The notes under the pieces: model-generated
What the model was told of the DNA's origin: nothing
Databases searched by the model: none
What the model saw: only the letters and a program-made list of their open reading frames with translations
Made by a program: the position numbers and the translations under genes
Shown: positions 23,519 to 30,620 of the stretch, in pieces
How the letters are laid out: the number at the start of each line of letters is the position of its first letter
Numbering within the stretch: the stretch's first letter is position 1
Source of the DNA: an uncultured Lachnospiraceae bacterium
GTDB lineage: Bacteria; Bacillota; Clostridia; Lachnospirales; Lachnospiraceae
Length of the DNA: 31,436 nt
Reading direction: 5' to 3'
Assembly (NCBI GenBank): GCA_910578345.1
Contig: CAJTRA010000026.1
Location: 1 to 31,436 of the forward strand

Positions 23519-23931
23519 TTAAAATTTTTCAGAGCCTGGAAATGCATTCTGTACATTTGTCTTTCAGTTACCCCCATCTTCTGCTGTATATCAACCCACT
23601 TCATTAGTTTTATGTACCGATACATCAGAACGTCTTTCTCATCCTCGCTCTCAAGCTGCTCTATTTTATCAGTTATCTCTTTACACTTCTTGATCCGCTT
23701 ATACCTGCACTTAAGATATTTTTTCTTCTCTTGTTCTAGCTGAACTGCATACGATGAAAGATCATTATTATTGTGCACATGAGGCATTCCATCATTAATG
23801 GTCGCTGGACATATCCCGCTCAACTGGACTTCCTGCAGCCTAAGTTCACTGCGCTGCATTTGGCGAACTACCCTCTCATAGCTTTTAAGGTATTCCTTTT
23901 TCTGCTTGATTTCTTCCTGTTCCTGCTTCAC
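23509..23931 (-). CDS. DUF1492-like late transcription activator
   Basis: This 140-residue protein is like the DUF1492/ArpU group of phage regulators that switch on late genes. The N-terminal 80 residues form a long basic coiled coil (EYLKSYERVVRQMQRSELRL, then KKYLKCRYKRIKKCKEIT). The C-terminal 50 residues look like sigma region 4: ESEDEKDVLMYRYIKLMKWV followed by the helix-turn-helix QQKMGVTERQMYRMHFQAL. It is the last gene before the terminator and the late promoter, the standard place for this activator. Its target is probably the repeats at 23502-23518, which lie inside its own 3' end. Confidence 0.8.
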   Translation of the reverse strand: MKQEQEEIKQKKEYLKSYERVVRQMQRSELRLQEVQLSGICPATINDGMPHVHNNNDLSSYAVQLEQEKKKYLKCRYKRIKKCKEITDKIEQLESEDEKDVLMYRYIKLMKWVDIQQKMGVTERQMYRMHFQALKNFKMS

Positions 23932-23969
23932 CCTTACCCCTCCTACATGATTTGATCATATGAGGTTCG

Positions 23970-24260
23970 TCACTTGTTATACCGCTTCTTCAACTTTTTA
24001 AAGTGTCTCTGCATTTCCTTCACCAAAGCAGTATCCAGCGCTGGATTGTAATGCTCTGCCGTCCGCTTTAGTCGCTTTCTGGCGGCTATTTTCTTACGCA
24101 TAAACTGATCAGATATAAAAATGGTGTATCGCGCACCGCACTTCGGGCAGATGAAGAACTGCTCAATAATCTCTTCTCCGTTCTTATCCCGATCGATAAC
24201 CTCTTTCCGAATGTCAAAGCCGATCTCTGTATTACATTTATCACAAATGCAAGTTTTCAT
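23970..24260 (-). CDS. Small zinc-ribbon protein
   Basis: This 96-residue protein has two CxxC pairs. The first is at the N-terminus (MKTCICDKCNTEIGF) and the second at CPKCGARYTIF, a typical treble-clef or zinc-ribbon arrangement, followed by a basic helical tail (RKKIAARKRLKRTAEHY through KRYNK). The order and size are common in phage middle operons upstream of DUF1492 regulators. It could bind nucleic acid, but no specific function can be given. It overlaps the next gene upstream by four bases. Confidence 0.65.
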   Translation of the reverse strand: MKTCICDKCNTEIGFDIRKEVIDRDKNGEEIIEQFFICPKCGARYTIFISDQFMRKKIAARKRLKRTAEHYNPALDTALVKEMQRHFKKLKKRYNK

Positions 24261-24595
24261 ACTGCTTTCATCCTCTCATCTCTAATTTTCTGTACTAATT
24301 CTATTGTCCTATTCATATTAGGACAACCTTGACAGTTATGATCTTCCGTTTGATATCCGTCACACTCAAGGCAAGTATCAATGCATAAGTCAAGCTGTTT
24401 CCTCACCTGCGTTTTTGTATGTCTTGCATCCCCGTTTCCCCTTCCTTGTTCATCCAAATCCCGATAATTTTTTAATTCTGCTACTAATTTGTGACATCTT
24501 TGCAGGACCGACACCGTAAACATATTATCTTTTTCTAACTGACTCTTTATAGCGCATTCGATCTCAATTAAGTCTTTCTCTATATCTCTCTCCAT
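24257..24595 (-). CDS. Hypothetical cysteine-containing phage protein
   Basis: This 112-residue protein starts at the ATG 24595, where AAGGAGG precedes by the right distance; the longer frame to 24655 lacks such a site. It is helical and charged (MERDIEKDLIEIECAIKS, LQRCHKLVAELKNYRDLD). The C-terminal stretch has five close cysteines (LCIDTCLECDGYQTEDHNC followed by QGCPN), suggesting a small metal site. I recognise no family. The stop overlaps the start of the zinc-ribbon gene in an ATGA. Confidence 0.6.
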   Translation of the reverse strand: MERDIEKDLIEIECAIKSQLEKDNMFTVSVLQRCHKLVAELKNYRDLDEQGRGNGDARHTKTQVRKQLDLCIDTCLECDGYQTEDHNCQGCPNMNRTIELVQKIRDERMKAV

Positions 24596-24629
24596 GCTTC
24601 CTCCTTCGCTAAAGTTCAAAATTGCGATT

Positions 24630-24824
24630 TTATTTCCATAAAATGATTTGTCCACACCTCTTACATCTAAAATTTTTTATATCTGGTCTGTAACCAATTG
24701 AATTCCCACATGATGGGCATTCATTCCAGCTCAAATTGCAATCTCTTCTTTCAACTCTCACAAATTTTTTGGGTATATCAGGATTAAATTCTAAATCACA
24801 TTTTTTTATTTGATAACAAATCAC
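24630..24824 (-). CDS. Small zinc-ribbon protein, uncertain start
   Basis: This frame of up to 64 residues ends in a clear zinc ribbon (NECPSCGNSIGYRPDIKNF, then CKRCGQIILWK). The GTG at 24824 has no convincing ribosome binding site, so the true start may lie further inside or the upstream part may be altered. The DNA here is distinctly A+T-rich compared with the structural genes. No specific role can be given. Confidence 0.45.
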   Translation of the reverse strand: MICYQIKKCDLEFNPDIPKKFVRVERRDCNLSWNECPSCGNSIGYRPDIKNFRCKRCGQIILWK

Positions 24825-24878
24825 ATTCTAAACATGACTTAAAACATGCATTATACTTTTTACATTTAACTTTATCAC
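24796..24878 (-). pseudogene. Possible frameshifted small cysteine-rich gene
   Basis: A minus-strand frame reads KCKKYNACFKSCLECDLLSN, with a regular C-x5-C-x3-C-x2-C pattern, but has no start codon in its frame. A GTG at 24878 is one base out of phase, so restoring one base near 24866 would give a small intact protein. It might be a dead gene, a sequence error, or chance. Confidence 0.3.
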
Positions 24879-25025
24879 TCAGATTTTACCACCTCCTCTT
24901 GCGATTCTTTCAAGGATCTCAACTGCCTCATCATTAGTCATATTCTCTCTTGTACTATCGTAATCTTTCTGATTGTACTCAGTTACCGTGTACGTTTTCG
25001 CTCCATCACCTCCACTAAAAACCAA
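24879..25025 (-). CDS. Possible small ORF
   Basis: An open minus-strand frame encodes up to 48 residues (TYTVTEYNQKDYDSTRENM, then TNDEAVEILERIARGGG). The second half looks like the helical small proteins common in phage middle regions. The only starts in frame are a TTG at 25025 without a binding site and an ATG at 24941. It is reported because its composition is protein-like and no other feature covers this stretch. Confidence 0.3.
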   Translation of the reverse strand: MVFSGGDGAKTYTVTEYNQKDYDSTRENMTNDEAVEILERIARGGGKI

Positions 25026-25030
25026 AACTG

Positions 25031-25058
25031 TTGCAATATTGCGCCGTCATGCTATAAT
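25031..25058 (+). promoter_or_regulatory. Promoter for the plus-strand tRNA
   Basis: TTGCAA (25031-25036) and TATAAT (25053-25058) are separated by 16 bases, ending ten bases before the tRNA. A perfect -10 and good -35 suggest a constitutive promoter facing against the phage operon. Confidence 0.65.
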
Positions 25059-25067
25059 AAATTTTAT

Positions 25068-25141
25068 GGAAGCATAGCTCAGCTGGGATGAGCGCTCGCC
25101 TGACTAGCGGGAGGCCAAGGGTTCGAGCCCCTTTGCTTCCA
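25068..25141 (+). tRNA. tRNA-like gene, anticodon GAC (Val), odd loop
   Basis: These 74 bases fold as a cloverleaf. The acceptor GGAAGCA pairs with TGCTTCC, the D stem is GCTC/GAGC, the anticodon stem CTCGC/GCGGG (one G-U), and the T arm AAGGG-TTCGAGC-CCCTT. The discriminator base is A and CCA is not encoded. The seven-base anticodon loop is CTGACTA, so the anticodon reads GAC, that of valine. Position 37 is U, where nearly all tRNAs have a purine, so the molecule may be impaired or shifted in function. Seven T follow directly. It is the only RNA gene seen and runs opposite to the surrounding genes. A tRNA-specific scan would settle identity. Confidence 0.8.
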
Positions 25142-25153
25142 TTTTTTTGTCTG

Positions 25154-25307
25154 CTAAACCTCTGTGTAACTCAGATACACCTGCCTCACGATCTCGTGAG
25201 TAAGGGCCTCCTCAACAGTTATGTGCCTGTTCTCCCTGTATTTATCAACATACTGCCTGAATCTGCTGTTAAACTTATATTCATTCTTGAGATTCTCACC
25301 GCTCATG
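25154..25307 (-). pseudogene. Small phage gene with one-base frameshift
   Basis: From an ATG at 25307 with the strong site AGGAGGGG, the frame reads MSGENLKNEYKFNSRF and then stops early. Skipping one base in AGATTTCAGG gives a smooth continuation, RQYVDKYRENRHITVEEAL then VRQVYLSYTEV, to a stop at 25154. The joined product of about 50 residues looks like the short helical proteins (xxYVDKYxxxxxITVEEAL) common in clostridial phages. The break may be a real mutation or a sequencing error in a T-run. A +1 frameshift signal is less likely. The gene starts inside the end of the upstream small gene. Confidence 0.5.
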
Positions 25308-25449
25308 CCTGCCCCTCCTTTTCTTCCCTACGCAGGCCACAGTTATCAATAAAACAGCTGCTGCAAGGCGGTATCTCACATTCTCCATTTCGTACAAATA
25401 AGCATGAACCTTGGCTGTAGCTCAGCGTCTCTGTGTCGTCATATCTCAA
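25297..25449 (-). CDS. Small cysteine-rich phage protein
   Basis: A frame of 50 residues starts at a TTG (25449) preceded by GGAGG at ten bases. It reads MRYDDTETLSYSQGSCLF, then GECEIPPCSSCFIDNCGLR and a basic end. Five cysteines (C16, C24, C29, C32, C37) suggest a small metal- or disulfide-held fold. It overlaps the start of the next small gene by 11 bases. I know no named family. Its protein-like pattern and good binding site support a real gene. Confidence 0.45.
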
Positions 25450-25479
25450 TCCTAAAATTCCTCCGATCTTTAATCTTTT

Positions 25480-25680
25480 CTAAAGTTTTTCATAAAATGT
25501 CTGCACTGCATGAAAAAGGAGCCTGAATAATGTTTCCACATCTGTACCTTTATACCGTGCCATAAGCTTTTCTGCATCCGCTATAAACCCTTCCCACCGG
25601 CTGTCATCCAGTTTCCGAAATTGGTATCTGTATGCCAGCCGCCACACATCTACAAATACTTCATACGCCTTATTTTTCAT
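25480..25680 (-). CDS. Hypothetical phage protein after RusA
   Basis: This 66-residue protein starts at the ATG that overlaps the RusA stop (ATGA, 25677-25680), preceded by GAGG. It is helical with many aromatics (MKNKAYEVFVDVWRLAYRYQ, then KYKGTDVETLFRLLFHAVQT). Short proteins of this shape often follow RusA in Firmicutes phages, but I cannot name the family or role. The longer frame to 25722 overlaps RusA and is not preferred. Confidence 0.6.
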   Translation of the reverse strand: MKNKAYEVFVDVWRLAYRYQFRKLDDSRWEGFIADAEKLMARYKGTDVETLFRLLFHAVQTFYEKL

Positions 25681-26069
25681 AGTGCCTCGATCCTGACATA
25701 GATTCCCGGTATTTCTGCCCAAAACTTTTCAACGATCTCGCTTGCCACAAGGCAGTCATCTTTCCAGAAGCCTACTGTCGTCATACAGTCCTTAAGGAGT
25801 TTCTGCAGGTTATCCGTATCCGGCTTTGTGATTCGGTATTCACCATCTTTATGGCTTCCTTTTGGGAAACACCATTTTACCAGAAGCCTGCATCCAGTCT
25901 GGCATGGCTTCTTTGGCTTATGTTTTGCCAGATGGCCTATGAGCTTCATCCTTGCAACTTTGACCTCTGGTGGGTCATAAAATACCGGTTTCCCTTTAAT
26001 GACTGCCACCTGCTTCTCCTGATGGGTACAGGTCGGCGGTTCCATCGGCATAAAAAATTCTGTTGTCAT
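25677..26069 (-). CDS. rusA: RusA-family Holliday junction resolvase
   Basis: This 130-residue protein cuts branched DNA made during phage recombination and replication. The family's metal-binding aspartates are seen in ITKPDTDNLQKLLKDCM and GFWKDDCLVASEIVEKFW, the diagnostic K-P-D-x-D-N-L and W-x-D-D motifs. A strand-rich start (EFFMPMEPPTCTHQEKQ) and the C-terminal GIYVRIEAL complete the usual domain. Its gene follows the primase-helicase gene and the palindrome region in the replication part of the prophage. Confidence 0.9.
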   Translation of the reverse strand: MTTEFFMPMEPPTCTHQEKQVAVIKGKPVFYDPPEVKVARMKLIGHLAKHKPKKPCQTGCRLLVKWCFPKGSHKDGEYRITKPDTDNLQKLLKDCMTTVGFWKDDCLVASEIVEKFWAEIPGIYVRIEAL

Positions 26070-26126
26070 ACAAGTCGCTTTACTCCTTTAACGTATTAAA
26101 TTTTCTTTTTCCCTGCTCAAGGTATG

Positions 26127-26208
26127 GTGCCCACCTGCGTGCGGGGTGGGTGGTCGTCGTGCGTCAGCTTCCGCACGACTACCTACCCCCGCGTAGGTGG
26201 GGGTGCAC
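26127..26208. repeat. Large imperfect palindrome (82 bp)
   Basis: Two arms of 37 bases (26127-26163 and 26172-26208) pair across the eight-base centre TCAGCTTC. The innermost eight pairs, GTCGTGCG with CGCACGAC, are perfect; the outer parts pair with small gaps (GTGC, CCACCT, GCGGGG against their complements). The block is far more G+C-rich than its surroundings. It lies between rusA and the primase gene with no ORF of its own that looks real. It could be a replication hairpin, a structured RNA, or a small non-autonomous element. Confidence 0.65.
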
Positions 26209-26213
26209 ATAAC

Positions 26214-26230
26214 CCTATACGTAGTATAGG
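26214..26230. repeat. Short palindrome, operator-like
   Basis: CCTATAC and GTATAGG are perfect 7-base arms around GTA. The size and symmetry are those of a dimeric repressor site, but no promoter is obvious beside it. Confidence 0.45.
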
Positions 26231-26233
26231 TGT

Positions 26234-26325
26234 TGCGCACCCCTTTTTGCGCACTGCACAAAACCATACTTTTTATGATCATGCGCACCCATGCGCATTA
26301 CTGCACGACACCTAATCATGCGCAC
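26234..26325. repeat. Cluster of TGCGCA repeats
   Basis: The palindromic hexamer TGCGCA occurs five times in about 90 bp (26234, 26248, 26282, 26292 and 26319), four of them continuing to C as TGCGCAC. Two of them form ATGCGCA-cccA-TGCGCAT. The last copy lies inside the end of the primase gene. Iteron-like spacing beside a primase gene suggests an origin or regulator site. Confidence 0.5.
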
Positions 26326-28573
26326 TTTCATCTCTTCTCCGTATATACGACTTTCCGTCTTCACCCGTATATTTTTCAAAGTCCTTTCTCAGCTCTTTCT
26401 TCTGGCGTTTTGAATCTCCAAACCATGAAAGCAGTTCTTTTGGATTAGTATCCAGCTTTTCAGCAAGTTCCTGTGCGGACACTTCCCGTCCTTCCATCTC
26501 AATATTTGAAAACTCTATCTCAAAGTTATTGCGCTTTTTCAGGCGGTTATTTTCTGCCTGCTTTTTACGGTTATCAGCGGCTTTCTGCCAGGCCGGCTTT
26601 TCTACATCAGGCTGAATGTCTCTTAAGACACCGATCGTATCCATACGGTGGACCGGGTGATCAAACCACAGGTTCACCGGAGCAAATTTCGGAAACTCCC
26701 GCAGCGTGCCTTCTATCCTCCATGCTGTCTGCTCCTGCACCTTCTTCTTTGCGGCGCCGATCATGGCTTCCAGCGTGCTGTATTGGCCTGCCGTGAGTTT
26801 CTTCTTACAATACGATTCCATCTGCGCACGGCTGCACAGGGCATCCTGTGACACATCATCTTCCCATTCATCAAAGTGCCTGTTCAAAAAACTTATGCAG
26901 GCATCACATACTGCACTGTCTTCCTGCTGTTTTAAAAGATCATCGTTTAAGTCAAGTTCAATCAGGTCCAGGAGCGCATCAGGATCACGGGCAAATACAC
27001 CGGAACCGCTTGCCCTGTCCATGGAACGCTTTCCGCCCTGGCTTCCCTTACTATGATGGTGGCAATAGACCACAGCACAGTTAAGTTCCGTACATACCTT
27101 GTCAAACTGGTTACAGAAATTCGCCATCTGGTCGGCGCTGTTCTCGTCACCAGTGATAACCTTATAAATCGGGTCGATCACCACTGCAATATAATTCTTC
27201 TTTGCTGCCCTCCTGATCAGCTTCGGTGCCAGCTTATCCATGGGAATAGACCTTCCTCTTAAGTTCCAGATATCTATATTATTAATGCTGTCTGGATGCC
27301 ATCCGAGTGCCATATAGACATCCTTAAACCGGTGCAGACAACTCGCCCTGTCAAGTTCCAGGTTGACGTACATGATCTTTCCTTTTGTGCACTGCCATCC
27401 AAGCCAGCTGCGGCCTTCCGCTATGGCACAGCACAATTCTATGAGCGCATAGGACTTCCCGGCTTTTGACGGACCTGCCACCAGCATCTTATGTCCCTGC
27501 CGCAATATATTCTCGATCAGCGGCGGAGACAGTTCCGGAAGGTTGTCCCACACATCCACAAGCGGCTCTGGCTCCGGCAGGTCATCGTTAATGCCCTCGA
27601 TCCACTCCTGCCATTCCTTCCAGGATGCTTTCCCGATATTCGTATCGACAAGGAACTGTTTCCTGCCGTTCCTGATGATGCCCGGCATCCTTGACAGCCT
27701 GGACGGGTTTCGGTTCTGGGTGTCGATCTTAAGGCCGTTTTTCTCACAGATATGGTACAGATAATCAACCCTGTTCTTATATTCCTTATAGTCTGCTGCA
27801 TCTACCCGCACAACGGCGTGTAAGCTCTTGCCTCCACTATGGACTAAGCACGCTACTGGCAACTCCAGTTCCCTGATGACAGCATTCTGTTTCTCGATCT
27901 CCATGACATCTGATTCCACTAACACATATCTGAATTCTGTGACGTTCTCTGTCCTGACATCCTTACCGTCTAACGGGTTGATCCGTATCCAGGCACCCGC
28001 TTTCTGGTCATAATCCCCTATCACATCCCGGATATCCTTTGCCTTATGTAATTCCTGTATGAGTTTCCCGGCAGTACGATCGAACAACCCCTTTGTCGGC
28101 ATATGTTTCTCATCTTTCTCGAAGGAATGTGTTACATATCCGACGCATTCGGTCGAATCAAATAGTGTCTCCAGGTACGTGATCAACTGTTCTTTCGGGT
28201 CCCATGCATCGGGTGCTGTGATCTCTCTGGACTCCAGCCAGTTCTTATCTACGATCATCCCCGCATCCTTTCTAATGATGCCGTCCCATTCCAGTTCATA
28301 TCCTGTATCATGTTCCGGGAGCCATTCATGGTCCTTCGCCATCTGTACGATCGTGCCGCCCGTGACGGGATCCGCCGCCCCGCCAAAGCTGTCCCATTTG
28401 CGGGAACACTCTCCCTGGTGGTAACGCTTTGCATCCCGCCTGCTCCACGCCTCCCAGTCCGCCGCGGTATAACCTTCTTCCTTGAGCGCCATGCCTGCAT
28501 TGACCCACTCCTGATAGGAAAGGCCTGCCGGGTCTATCTGCTGTAATACTTCTAAAAGGTCATATCCTTCCAT
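26312..28573 (-). CDS. Phage primase-helicase
   Basis: This 753-residue replication protein has three parts. The first 85 residues look like a PriCT-2-type domain (LSYQEWVNAGMALKEEGYTA, then RKWDSFGG). Residues of about 210-300 resemble an archaeo-eukaryotic primase core (YVLVESD at 216-222, SGGKSLHAVV at 246, then NPSRLSRMPGII). The helicase part has Walker A GPSKAGKS at 367-374 and Walker B AVVIDP near 466, with YCHHHSKGSQ further on, as in RepA/RecA-like AAA_25 helicases. The C-terminal tail is charged and ends in an HTH-like region (SAQELAEKLDTNPKELLSWF). It probably opens and primes phage DNA together with the neighbouring helicase. Confidence 0.85.
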   Translation of the reverse strand: MEGYDLLEVLQQIDPAGLSYQEWVNAGMALKEEGYTAADWEAWSRRDAKRYHQGECSRKWDSFGGAADPVTGGTIVQMAKDHEWLPEHDTGYELEWDGIIRKDAGMIVDKNWLESREITAPDAWDPKEQLITYLETLFDSTECVGYVTHSFEKDEKHMPTKGLFDRTAGKLIQELHKAKDIRDVIGDYDQKAGAWIRINPLDGKDVRTENVTEFRYVLVESDVMEIEKQNAVIRELELPVACLVHSGGKSLHAVVRVDAADYKEYKNRVDYLYHICEKNGLKIDTQNRNPSRLSRMPGIIRNGRKQFLVDTNIGKASWKEWQEWIEGINDDLPEPEPLVDVWDNLPELSPPLIENILRQGHKMLVAGPSKAGKSYALIELCCAIAEGRSWLGWQCTKGKIMYVNLELDRASCLHRFKDVYMALGWHPDSINNIDIWNLRGRSIPMDKLAPKLIRRAAKKNYIAVVIDPIYKVITGDENSADQMANFCNQFDKVCTELNCAVVYCHHHSKGSQGGKRSMDRASGSGVFARDPDALLDLIELDLNDDLLKQQEDSAVCDACISFLNRHFDEWEDDVSQDALCSRAQMESYCKKKLTAGQYSTLEAMIGAAKKKVQEQTAWRIEGTLREFPKFAPVNLWFDHPVHRMDTIGVLRDIQPDVEKPAWQKAADNRKKQAENNRLKKRNNFEIEFSNIEMEGREVSAQELAEKLDTNPKELLSWFGDSKRQKKELRKDFEKYTGEDGKSYIRRRDESAHD

Positions 28574-28580
28574 CTTTCTG

Positions 28581-30164
28581 TCATGCTCCTATATATTCCT
28601 GCGGTACGATCTCGGATGGAACCCTCCATCCATTGGCTGCGATCCTGTCAATCAGCCGCTTCGCCGTATTGAACTGCCATGTCCCTACGTGCTGGAATCC
28701 CTTTCCCTCCAGGAAACGGATCTGTTTTGGCGTCGTGAGTCCTTCTGCGCGCCGCTTGTCCAGCCTGTCCAATATCTTGGCCGCTTTCCCTGCATTGTCG
28801 ATCTCATCCGGCAGGATGCCCAGCTTCTCTAGCGTTGCTTTCTGTTTGTCTGACGGCGGCGCCATCTCCCAGCCAAAGGCCGGCACATATCCAGACAGGT
28901 CTTCCGCCTGGATGCTCATCTCGAACTGCAGCGGATCCACCAGTTTCTTCTTCCTGCGGCGCATTTCCGCAAGCTGCTTTGCAAGGGATTCTTCCCGTTT
29001 GGTGACTACATCTTCAGCCGCCGTCTTTTCTGCTTCTTCAAGGCCCACCGGGCACCCAGCAGCTTCTTCCAGGTTCTGGGTCATCTGTGCCGCCACTTCC
29101 CGGTCTGTACAGATCAGGTCTGCAGGGTGGCACAGTTCATGCCGTTCCGTGTGCCAAAGGAAATCCAGTAACAGCAGTTCCGTCTTGCCCTCGGAGAGCC
29201 TTGTGCCCCTTCCAACCATCTGGCTGTAGAGGCTGCGTACCTTTGTCGGACGCAGCACCACGATACAGTCAACTGCAGGGCAGTCCCAGCCCTCCGTCAA
29301 AAGCATGGAATTACATAGGACGTTATAGTTCCCGTCTTCAAATGCAGAAAGGATCTCTGCCCGGTCCTTACTCTCCCCGTTCACTTCCGCTGCCCTAAAA
29401 CCTTTTTCGTTCAGGATGTCCCGGAACTTCTGACTGGTCTTTACCAGCGGCAGGAACACCACTGTTTTCCGGTCCCTGCAGTATGCCGCCATCTCATCAG
29501 CAATCTGCTGCAGGTAAGGATCCAGCGCAGTGGCGATATCTCCTGCCTTAAAATCCCCTGCCTGTATACCAACACCGGCTAAATCCATTTTTAACGGGAT
29601 CGTGAGCGCCTTGATCGGACTCAGGTAACCGGACTTTATCGCTTTTGGCAGTGTGTATTCGTATGCCAGGGAATCAAATATCTGTCCCAGGTTCTTCATG
29701 TCGCCTCTATCCGGAGTAGCTGTAACACCAAGTACTTTTGCCCCTGAAAAATGTCCCAGGATTCTCTGATAACTCTCAGATATGCTGTGGTGCGCCTCAT
29801 CAATGATGATTGTATTAAAATAATCCTCCGGAAACTGAGACAGCCGTTTCTCCCTCATAAGCGACTGTACGGACCCTACCGTAACCCGGAACCAGCTGCC
29901 GAGGCAGCTTTCTTCTGCTTTTTCCGTAGCGCATCCAAGCCCTGTGGCCCTGAAGATCTTATCCGCAGCCTGTTCCAGTAATTCCCCGCGGTGCGCCAGT
30001 ATTAACACACGGTCGCCCATCCGGACACATTCTTCCGTCACCTTTGCGAACACAATAGTCTTCCCACAGCCCGTAGGAAGTACCAGCAGTGTTTTCAGGA
30101 TTCCTTTTCCCCATTCATTAAAAATGCTTTGTCTCGCTTCTTCCTGGTATGGCCTTAATTCCAT
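28581..30164 (-). CDS. DEAD/DEAH-box SF2 helicase
   Basis: This 527-residue helicase of the type found in phage replication modules shows all the main SF2 motifs. Motif I is LPTGCGKT (29-36), motif II DEAHHSISE, motif III TATPDRGD, and motif VI MVGRGTRLSEGKTE. Residues of about 370-430 carry a charged insert. The last 90 residues (TPKQIRFLEGKGFQHVGTWQ, then AKRLIDRIAANGWRVP) form the small domain often fused to these helicases. It lies between the DUF669 gene and the primase-helicase, and its ATG shares a base with the DUF669 stop, so the genes are tightly coupled. It probably unwinds DNA during recombination-dependent replication. Confidence 0.9.
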   Translation of the reverse strand: MELRPYQEEARQSIFNEWGKGILKTLLVLPTGCGKTIVFAKVTEECVRMGDRVLILAHRGELLEQAADKIFRATGLGCATEKAEESCLGSWFRVTVGSVQSLMREKRLSQFPEDYFNTIIIDEAHHSISESYQRILGHFSGAKVLGVTATPDRGDMKNLGQIFDSLAYEYTLPKAIKSGYLSPIKALTIPLKMDLAGVGIQAGDFKAGDIATALDPYLQQIADEMAAYCRDRKTVVFLPLVKTSQKFRDILNEKGFRAAEVNGESKDRAEILSAFEDGNYNVLCNSMLLTEGWDCPAVDCIVVLRPTKVRSLYSQMVGRGTRLSEGKTELLLLDFLWHTERHELCHPADLICTDREVAAQMTQNLEEAAGCPVGLEEAEKTAAEDVVTKREESLAKQLAEMRRRKKKLVDPLQFEMSIQAEDLSGYVPAFGWEMAPPSDKQKATLEKLGILPDEIDNAGKAAKILDRLDKRRAEGLTTPKQIRFLEGKGFQHVGTWQFNTAKRLIDRIAANGWRVPSEIVPQEYIGA

Positions 30165-30607
30165 CAGAACTCACCTGCCTTGAATGCCGGCCCGTCCTCT
30201 TTGGGATAGAACCGCTTAATGTCATTGCTCCTGCGTTCTTCGCCATCTTTATTCGTATAGGTATGAATCCCTACCTTGCACCGGCCAGTGGAACCTGGTA
30301 CTGCTCCCCAGTTCATCTTGAGCGGTTCTCCCTTCTTCTTCTGCCCGATGCAGGCAAAGAACGCTGAAAGCATTCCTTCCGTCTTGGAATGAAGGAACAG
30401 GTTGTGCGTGATCCGCGCAGTTCCCTCCGCTGCCTCGATCCGCAGTGTCAGGATCGCTTTATTGCAGGGCGGAAGTTTCTCGCTTCCCGGATGCCTCCCT
30501 CTCTCAAAACTGTCTACCGTAAAGTTGTAGTCTCCTTCCGACAGCATTATGTAATCACTTGCATCCTTTGTTATGGTATCATCCCAGCTAAACTCTCTTT
30601 CTTCCAT
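30164..30607 (-). CDS. DUF669 protein, probable single-strand DNA partner
   Basis: This 147-residue protein is like the DUF669 family, found in phage replication and recombination modules next to helicases and RecA-like or annealing proteins. Features seen are the opening MEEREFSWDDTITKDASDYI, the strand-rich EGDYNFTVDSFERGRHPGSE, and the C-terminal half with MLSAFFACIGQKKKGEPLKM then GRCKVGIHTYTNKDGEE. A single-strand DNA-binding role is suspected for the family but is not shown here. A strong site, AGGAGG, precedes the ATG. It lies right after the truncated gene at the IS21 border. Confidence 0.85.
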   Translation of the reverse strand: MEEREFSWDDTITKDASDYIMLSEGDYNFTVDSFERGRHPGSEKLPPCNKAILTLRIEAAEGTARITHNLFLHSKTEGMLSAFFACIGQKKKGEPLKMNWGAVPGSTGRCKVGIHTYTNKDGEERRSNDIKRFYPKEDGPAFKAGEF

Positions 30608-30620
30608 GTCTCATATCCTC

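Noticed and set aside
25088..25420. Plus-strand ORF of 110 codons covering part of the tRNA
   Set aside because: It starts inside the tRNA gene, runs antisense to the small phage genes and has no ribosome binding site.
23970..25680. Anti-defence or anti-CRISPR island among the small genes
   Set aside because: The small zinc-ribbon and helical proteins are of kinds common in phage middle operons, and nothing in the sequence points to a defence function; naming one would be a guess.
26101..26311. CRISPR array
   Set aside because: The repeats here are short palindromes with irregular spacing and no unique spacers of constant length; no cas gene is present.
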